A stretch of DNA of 37,214 nt from Bacteroidia bacterium (GTDB lineage: Bacteria; Bacteroidota; Bacteroidia; NS11-12g; UBA9320). The notes below the pieces were generated by a model, which was not told the origin of the DNA, did no database searches, and worked only from the letters and a program-made list of their open reading frames with translations. This document shows positions 32,422 to 37,214 of this stretch, piece by piece (the stretch's first letter is position 1; every line of letters starts with the position of its first letter). The position numbers and the translations under genes are program-made. The stretch covers positions 1 through 37,214 of the forward strand of contig JAFMCI010000018.1 of NCBI GenBank assembly GCA_017857855.1, given 5' to 3'.

Positions 32422-33771
32422 ATGGCTAAAACTAAGAAAGCATACATCTGCTCAAACTGCGGAAACAATTACGCTAAAATGATGGGAAAGTGTTTTTCGT
32501 GCGGAGAATTTAATACAATAACAGAAGAAATAATAGATCACCCCAAGGCTACTATGATGAATCTGCACGATATAGACGGAGTTGTAACTCCCATTATTAA
32601 TGTAGATGCCATCGAACTAAAAAGACTTAAAGCTCCAGGTATTGAACTCAATAGAGTGTTAGGTGGCGGAATAGTACCTGGCTCTGTTATCTTATTGGGT
32701 GGGGAGCCCGGTATCGGCAAGTCTACGCTCTTGCTTCAAACAGCTTTGCGCATGAACAAATCAGTACTTTATGTAAGCGGCGAGGAAAGCCTCAACCAGA
32801 TAAAAATGCGTGCCGACAGAATAGGTATAACCAACGAAGAATGTCTATTGCTTAACGAAACGTGTGTTGAAAATATAGTGCAACGAATGAAAGAGGTTAA
32901 ACCTTCCTTTGTTATCATAGATTCTATACAGACCATGTTCAGTAAGTACTTAGATTCTACGCCGGGTACTATTTCACAAATTAGAGAAAGCAGTTCTCAT
33001 TTAATACAGTTTGCTAAACAAAACGAAGTACCTATCATACTGGTAGGCCACATTACTAAAGACGGACAACTGGCGGGACCTAAATTGCTAGAACATATGG
33101 TAGATACGGTATTACAATTTGAGGGAGAAACACAAAACAGTTATAGAATATTGCGTACCCTTAAAAATCGTTTCGGGAGTTCATTGGAATTAGGCATTTA
33201 TGAAATGACATCAGAAGGTATGCGTGAAATAGATAACCCTTCCGAAATTCTTATTAACCAAAGAAGTGAAAATTTAAGTGGCGTGGGAGTGGTTGCTTCT
33301 TTAGAAGGGAATAGAAGCTTGCTCATAGAAACACAAGCTTTGGTAAGTGCTGCAGTTTACGGAAATCCACAGAGAAACACGAATGGTTATGATATAAAAC
33401 GATTAAACATGCTGCTAGCCGTGCTTGAAAAACGTTGCGGCTATAAACTATCGCAGCAAGATGTGTTTGTAAATATAGCAGGTGGTTTAAAGATTAATGA
33501 TCCCGCAACAGACCTGGGTATTGCAGCATCTATTATATCCTCTTTTGAAAACCTGGCTTTGGGGAACAAAATGGTTTTTGCAGGTGAAATTGGGTTAAGC
33601 GGCGAAATACGCGGTGTGAATAGAATAGATCAACGCTTAAAAGAAGCTGAAAAACTAGGTTTCAAAGACTTTGTAATGTCAGACCAACTGGATGTAAAAA
33701 AAGCTGAATACAGTATTAAAATACATCAAGTAGGCACCGTAAATCAGTTTTTTAGTCTGATATTCGGATAA
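32422..33771 (+). CDS. radA: DNA repair protein RadA (Sms)
   Basis: RadA is a RecA-like branch-migration factor in recombinational repair. The 449-residue product has the N-terminal four-cysteine zinc finger (CSNCGNNYAKMMGKCFSCGE), the Walker A motif GGEPGIGKSTLL, Walker B around FVIIDSIQT, the RadA-specific LKNRFGSS motif, and the C-terminal Lon-protease-like domain ending in HQVGTVNQFF. All hallmarks are present. It is alone on its transcript. The 180-base gap upstream is AT-rich and holds an inverted repeat (GTATAA/TTATAC, 32364-32381), but no convincing promoter box for this gene. Confidence 0.96.
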   Translation: MAKTKKAYICSNCGNNYAKMMGKCFSCGEFNTITEEIIDHPKATMMNLHDIDGVVTPIINVDAIELKRLKAPGIELNRVLGGGIVPGSVILLGGEPGIGKSTLLLQTALRMNKSVLYVSGEESLNQIKMRADRIGITNEECLLLNETCVENIVQRMKEVKPSFVIIDSIQTMFSKYLDSTPGTISQIRESSSHLIQFAKQNEVPIILVGHITKDGQLAGPKLLEHMVDTVLQFEGETQNSYRILRTLKNRFGSSLELGIYEMTSEGMREIDNPSEILINQRSENLSGVGVVASLEGNRSLLIETQALVSAAVYGNPQRNTNGYDIKRLNMLLAVLEKRCGYKLSQQDVFVNIAGGLKINDPATDLGIAASIISSFENLALGNKMVFAGEIGLSGEIRGVNRIDQRLKEAEKLGFKDFVMSDQLDVKKAEYSIKIHQVGTVNQFFSLIFG

Positions 33772-33871
33772 AAATAGCGCCAATACTTCGAAGTTAATTC
33801 ATACATAGATTCAGATTAAACCGTTGGAGTATAGTTCCTCCATTCATACTTCGTATTAAATCAATAAAATG

Positions 33872-33879
33872 TACCTTTG
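33872..33879 (+). promoter_or_regulatory. -7 promoter box of panD
   Basis: TACCTTTG exactly matches TAnnTTTG and ends 18 bases before the ATG at 33898. The TTG inside the box is in frame with panD and must not be read as its start. Confidence 0.55.
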
Positions 33880-33897
33880 CCCCGTTTAACGACAAGT

Positions 33898-34251
33898 ATG
33901 TTTATACAAGTATTAAAATCAAAAATACACAGAGCCAAAATTACGCAAACCGAACTGGACTATGTTGGTAGCATAACCATAGACGAAGATCTCATGGACT
34001 TGGCCAATTTAATTGAGGGGGAGAAAGTGCTTATTGTAAATAATAATAATGGAGAGCGTCTTGAAACATACGCTATTGCTGGGGTTCGTGGCAGTGGAAT
34101 GATATGCTTGAATGGTGCGGCAGCGCGTAAAGCAGCCAAGGGTGATATTGTAATCATCATATCGTTTGCCATGATGGAGTTTGAAGAAGCTAAAAAATTT
34201 ACTCCTTCTCTGGTATTCCCAGATAAAGACAACAAAGCTATCCTTGACTAA
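33898..34251 (+). CDS. panD: Aspartate 1-decarboxylase
   Basis: The enzyme makes beta-alanine from aspartate for pantothenate and CoA synthesis. The 117-residue proenzyme starts [16 protein letters not shown] and is self-cleaved between Gly24 and Ser25 in YVGSITID to form the pyruvoyl group. The substrate and fold residues in [11 protein letters not shown] and [17 protein letters not shown] are present. The ATG at 33898 gives the standard N-terminus. The downstream membrane protein gene overlaps its end by eight bases. Confidence 0.96.
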   Translation: MFIQVLKSKIHRAKITQTELDYVGSITIDEDLMDLANLIEGEKVLIVNNNNGERLETYAIAGVRGSGMICLNGAAARKAAKGDIVIIISFAMMEFEEAKKFTPSLVFPDKDNKAILD

Positions 34252-35239
34252 AAACACCAAAACAGCACTACAAACCATTGTTTTTTTAACGCTTGGTGGC
34301 GTGCTGTTTTATTATGCCATTGGCAGTCAAGACACCTCATCTATATGGCTGGAAATTAGGAATGCCGATAAAACATGGATTTTGATTGCCATAGTATGTG
34401 GTATACTTAGCCATTTAGCCCGAGCACTTAGGTGGAATTTATTGCTAGAACCGCTAGGCTATAGTGCTTCAGTAGCTGCTAGTTTTCACGCTGTGATTTT
34501 AGGGTATCTCGTAAATATGGCATTGCCGCGCGTTGGCGAGGTAACCAGGCCCGCTGCACTCAGCAAGTTAGAAAACATCCCATTTAATAAGCTAATGGGA
34601 ACAGTGGTTATAGAACGTATTGTAGATCTACTGATTACCATACTTATCGCTTTTGGTATTTTCATTATTCAATTCAGGCTTATCTCAGATTTTTGCACGA
34701 ATCTATATAGCCAAATGAATTCTACTTCTATAGTCGTTACTGTACTTGTTGCTTTAATCTTTATCGGTGTAGGAATTTTTGGATTTATCAAGAGAGAATG
34801 GTTTTACCAATTGCCTATACTAGCAAAATTGAAAGGATTTATAGAAGGTCTTGTCGAGGGTTTTAAAACTATTTTTAACCTCAAACGCAAATTTCAGTTT
34901 ATAATCTATAGTCTATTTATATGGGTCATGTATTTCTGCATGCCTCTCTGTATTTTTTATGCTTTAGCCGGAACAGCACATTTGGGAGCGTCTGCAGGGC
35001 TTACCGTATTGCTTTTTGGCACAGCGGCCATGATTATTCCTGTACCAGGAGGGATAGGTACCTTTGAGCTCTTAGTACCTGCAGCATTAGGTTTATATCA
35101 AGTTACTGGACCAATAGCTAGCTCATATACACTAATTACCCACGCGCTGCAGTTCCTTGTCATCATAGGCGTTGGAGCTTTTTCGGTAGCGTACTTTATA
35201 ATTAAAACCAATAAAAAAATCATAAAAGATGTGGAGTGA
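34244..35239 (+). CDS. Flippase-like membrane protein (lysylphosphatidylglycerol synthase TM region family)
   Basis: The 331-residue protein has about eight membrane helices and matches the flippase-like family found as the membrane part of Mpr[48 protein letters not shown] and [13 protein letters not shown]. No synthase domain is attached. The start is uncertain: there is no in-frame ATG near the N-terminus, and the TTG at 34244, which overlaps the panD stop, fits the family best; an earlier TTG at 34181 would add 21 residues inside panD. It overlaps rfaE2 by 11 bases. The transported lipid is unknown. Confidence 0.83.
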   Translation: MTKNTKTALQTIVFLTLGGVLFYYAIGSQDTSSIWLEIRNADKTWILIAIVCGILSHLARALRWNLLLEPLGYSASVAASFHAVILGYLVNMALPRVGEVTRPAALSKLENIPFNKLMGTVVIERIVDLLITILIAFGIFIIQFRLISDFCTNLYSQMNSTSIVVTVLVALIFIGVGIFGFIKREWFYQLPILAKLKGFIEGLVEGFKTIFNLKRKFQFIIYSLFIWVMYFCMPLCIFYALAGTAHLGASAGLTVLLFGTAAMIIPVPGGIGTFELLVPAALGLYQVTGPIASSYTLITHALQFLVIIGVGAFSVAYFIIKTNKKIIKDVE

Positions 35240-35717
35240 ACTACTAAACGATAAACTATACTCGGATGCAAGTGCGCTTGCTAAAAAAGTAACGCAATGG
35301 CAACTGTATAATGAGAAGGTAGTTTTTACCAATGGGTGTTTTGACATTTTGCACTTAGGCCATATTGATTATTTGTCGAAAGCAGCAGATTTAGGAGACC
35401 GACTTATTATCGGTGTGAATACCGACGAATCGGTAGGTAAATTAAAAGGACCAAGTCGTCCCGTTATAGACCAACATACACGTGCCATGAAATTAGCAGC
35501 GATGACTTTTGTGGATGCGGTTATTCTTTTTGGAGAGGAAACACCTTTAGCGCTTATTACAGCTATAAAGCCTGATGTGCTCGCAAAAGGTGGAGATTAT
35601 ACCATTGGAACCATTGTAGGAGCAGAACACGTCATAGAAAACGGTGGCAGTGTGCAGGTAATTCCTTTTTTAGAAGGGAATAGCACCACTGCGATAATCA
35701 ATAAAATCGTTGGTTAG
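35229..35717 (+). CDS. rfaE2: D-glycero-beta-D-manno-heptose 1-phosphate adenylyltransferase
   Basis: This enzyme activates heptose 1-phosphate to ADP-heptose for the LPS inner core. The 162-residue product corresponds to the C-terminal (adenylyltransferase) domain of E. coli HldE as a stand-alone protein. The nucleotidyltransferase motif FTNGCFDILHLGHIDYL carries the HxGH site; later segments GVNTDESVGKLKGPSRP, KPDVLAKGGDY and EGNSTTAII are typical. The separate kinase (rfaE1) is not in the window. The ATG overlaps the preceding gene by 11 bases. Confidence 0.93.
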   Translation: MWSELLNDKLYSDASALAKKVTQWQLYNEKVVFTNGCFDILHLGHIDYLSKAADLGDRLIIGVNTDESVGKLKGPSRPVIDQHTRAMKLAAMTFVDAVILFGEETPLALITAIKPDVLAKGGDYTIGTIVGAEHVIENGGSVQVIPFLEGNSTTAIINKIVG

Positions 35718-35728
35718 CTAAAACCGAA

Positions 35729-36400
35729 TTACTTCCGTTTTCCGCCTTTCAATTGTTCTTGCATATCTGAGAGATCGTCCCATAAACCTTCATGCGCCAA
35801 CCTTGCTTGTTCGGCCCAAGTGCTGGGGTCATGTACCGCATAATTAGGCCCAGCCGCTATTAGAATACCTCGTATTCTTGATACGCTTGCAGAAATTAAA
35901 TCTTGGAAGGAATACACACCATCGTTATTTAACAATTCTTCTATTTTGGGTCCAATTCCTTCTATTTTTTTAAGATTATCCTTTACAACCTCTTTCGTTG
36001 ACGCAGGTTCTATGTTTACTGTGTTAGAAGTTGTACTTAGTGCTGTGTTTACTAAATCCGGAGTCAAACCAGCTAACTGCTTCTCTAGGGATATTTTTTC
36101 AATATTAGACCCTGCTAATTTTTGACTTAACTTTTCTATTTCTGTGGCCTGTTCTTTAATTCGCTCCTGTAATGCATTAAATTCTGCTGTTGCATCCACT
36201 TCTGAGCTGGTTAACCCTTCGCTTGACAAACGATTAAGCTCTGACTCTAAATTAGCTATTCGTGATTTGAAGCTATCGTTAAGTAAATAGCGTAATAGGT
36301 AGCCCAATACAAAAGCTACTAGAAGTACTATGGCAATCTCCCAAATGTAAGTTGTCATATTTGAGCTTCCTGGTCCTTCAAAAAATCGTTCCGTATTCAT
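35729..36400 (-). CDS. Membrane-anchored coiled-coil protein with helix-hairpin-helix domain
   Basis: The 223-residue product has one N-terminal membrane helix (about residues 17-38), a coiled-coil region (about 45-110), a short linker, and a C-terminal helix-hairpin-helix domain beginning KKIEGIGPKIEELLNNDGV and ending with ARLAHEGLWDDLSDMQEQL. Such domains bind DNA or protein; membrane anchoring makes DNA binding uncertain. A later ATG (residue 15) just before the helix is an alternative start. It follows the OmpA-like gene by nine bases and is surely its operon partner. Convergent with rfaE2. Confidence 0.8.
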   Translation of the reverse strand: MNTERFFEGPGSSNMTTYIWEIAIVLLVAFVLGYLLRYLLNDSFKSRIANLESELNRLSSEGLTSSEVDATAEFNALQERIKEQATEIEKLSQKLAGSNIEKISLEKQLAGLTPDLVNTALSTTSNTVNIEPASTKEVVKDNLKKIEGIGPKIEELLNNDGVYSFQDLISASVSRIRGILIAAGPNYAVHDPSTWAEQARLAHEGLWDDLSDMQEQLKGGKRK

Positions 36401-36409
36401 TTTATGTTT

Positions 36410-37177
36410 TTAGTTAATTCGTATTTCCACCCTGTTATTAAACACTGCGCTTGAGTCTCTAGGGTTATGAATGATGGGTTCCAAATTTCCCATGGATAGT
36501 ACTTTCAAATTAGTTGAATCCACACCACGTAGAACAAGTAGTTTTTTAATAGCATAAGCTGCTTTCAATCCAACGTTATTACGATCCATGGCACGTCCTA
36601 TACTTTTCGTTTGGCCCATGATTTCCATGGTATTTCTTCTTTTCTCTATGGACAAATATGTAAGGTACGCTTCTAATTTCGTAGGTAAATTTTCTTCTAA
36701 ATCTTCATCATTAAAACGCAAGATAACTCCAGTACTTGTTTCTTCAATATATTCATTTCTGAGAAGTATTGAAAATGTTACACCCTCCAAGTAACCGTCT
36801 TGAATGGCTAGAGCGCCAACTTTTGATTTTAATACTAACCGGCTATTGCTTATATCTCTAAATAAATACTTAGTTGATGAGGCTCTTGCTAATCCCAGAT
36901 TTTCATAAGCGGAACTACTAATTTCGCTTGAATCGCATATTCCTATTATCAATAATGCATTATCTTCTCCTAATTTTAGAAGTAAATTGTTCTTTAGACC
37001 ATCGAAATTTTGTCCCAAAAACGGAACACTCCCGTTTACTTTAAAGTGAATAGGACTTTCATTCTTAGAAACAAGTGAATCTTGGCAACTTTGCTTTACG
37101 ATGCATACATAATACCATCCGGATATTACTGACCATATTACAAACAAAAATACGACTAGTATAACTTTCAATTTCAT
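36410..37177 (-). CDS. Inner-membrane-anchored protein with two OmpA-like domains
   Basis: The 255-residue product has an N-terminal uncleaved-looking membrane helix (about residues 5-26) and two OmpA-C-like segments. The first holds LLIIGICDSSEISSSAYENLGLARAS in parts resembling the peptidoglycan-binding fold (GICDSSE, then NLGLARASSTKYL). The second runs from LTYLSIEKRRNTMEIMG to the family's terminal NNRVEIRIN. Key binding residues of the standard Asp/Arg pair are only partly kept: NNVGLKAAYAIKKLL lacks the usual Arg. It heads an operon with the helix-hairpin-helix protein. A weak promoter-like box (AAAATTTG on the minus strand, 37192-37199) lies 14 bases upstream. Confidence 0.75.
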   Translation of the reverse strand: MKLKVILVVFLFVIWSVISGWYYVCIVKQSCQDSLVSKNESPIHFKVNGSVPFLGQNFDGLKNNLLLKLGEDNALLIIGICDSSEISSSAYENLGLARASSTKYLFRDISNSRLVLKSKVGALAIQDGYLEGVTFSILLRNEYIEETSTGVILRFNDEDLEENLPTKLEAYLTYLSIEKRRNTMEIMGQTKSIGRAMDRNNVGLKAAYAIKKLLVLRGVDSTNLKVLSMGNLEPIIHNPRDSSAVFNNRVEIRIN

Positions 37178-37214
37178 TAAAATAGCGTAACCAAATTTTT
37201 AGCGGAGAGAGAGG

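Noticed and set aside
34181-34243. Upstream TTG start for the flippase-like protein
   Set aside because: It would overlap panD by 71 bases and add residues that do not resemble the family's N-terminus; the TTG at 34244 is preferred.
1-37214. Mobile elements, phage genes, CRISPR arrays, toxin-antitoxin or defence systems
   Set aside because: No transposase, integrase, regular spaced repeats or recognisable defence genes were seen on either strand.

Overview
This 37.2 kb window is a gene-dense piece of chromosome from a Bacteroidota bacterium, most likely order Flavobacteriales. The evidence is a type IX secretion (Por) sorting domain, LPS core genes (kdtA, rfaE2), the ExbB/unknown/ExbD/ExbD cluster, the mutL-rhomboid-rhomboid-endonuclease gene order, DNA that is AT-rich by eye, absence of Shine-Dalgarno sequences, and repeated exact matches to the Bacteroidota -7 promoter box TAnnTTTG. 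I see no insertion sequences, phage genes, CRISPR arrays or rRNA genes. Coding sequence is nearly continuous. The only gap between protein genes of about 300 bases (10946-11251) holds a tRNA-Asp gene with its own promoter and terminator.

Layout. 1-2480: 3' end of a YfhO-like membrane protein, then lysS. 2544-7948: a 960-residue secreted repeat protein with a C-terminal type IX sorting signal, and on the minus strand a small lipoprotein, kdtA (Kdo transferase) and a beta-barrel protein. 8080-10945: a tight sugar-nucleotide operon (UDP-glucose dehydrogenase, UDP-xylose synthase, WbpD-type N-acetyltransferase). 11055-12211: tRNA-Asp and accA. 12191-15060: minus-strand pairs folK-wbqC and ldcA-gtrA around a small plus-strand membrane protein of unknown function. 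15251-21569: a TPR protein, a small FxYxPxYY-type protein, mutL, two rhomboid proteases, an endonuclease/exonuclease/phosphatase-family protein and an O-methyltransferase.

21694-25057 is the main metabolic module: a TetR regulator followed by paaABCD of the aerobic phenylacetyl-CoA epoxidase route. A 14-bp palindrome at the regulator's promoter fits the consensus I recall for Thermus PaaR (CNAACGNNCGTTNG). The reductase gene paaE is not in the window. 25136-28879: MarC-family protein, two outer-membrane beta-barrel proteins, a TlpA/ResA-type lipid-exposed or periplasmic thioredoxin and an alkyltransferase-like protein with Ala in place of the reactive Cys. 28920-32241: polyprenyl diphosphate synthase and an ExbB/ExbD proton-channel operon. 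32422-37177: radA, panD, a flippase-like membrane protein, rfaE2, and an inner-membrane-anchored OmpA-like plus helix-hairpin-helix pair.

Most genes are ordinary for the group. The best leads are the PaaR-like operator with the split paa cluster, the nine-repeat secreted protein, altered residues in MutL and KdtA, several promoters placed so close to the start codon that the transcripts should be leaderless, and small conserved-looking proteins of unknown function. Several starts were moved downstream because the in-frame TTG farther up lies inside a promoter box.
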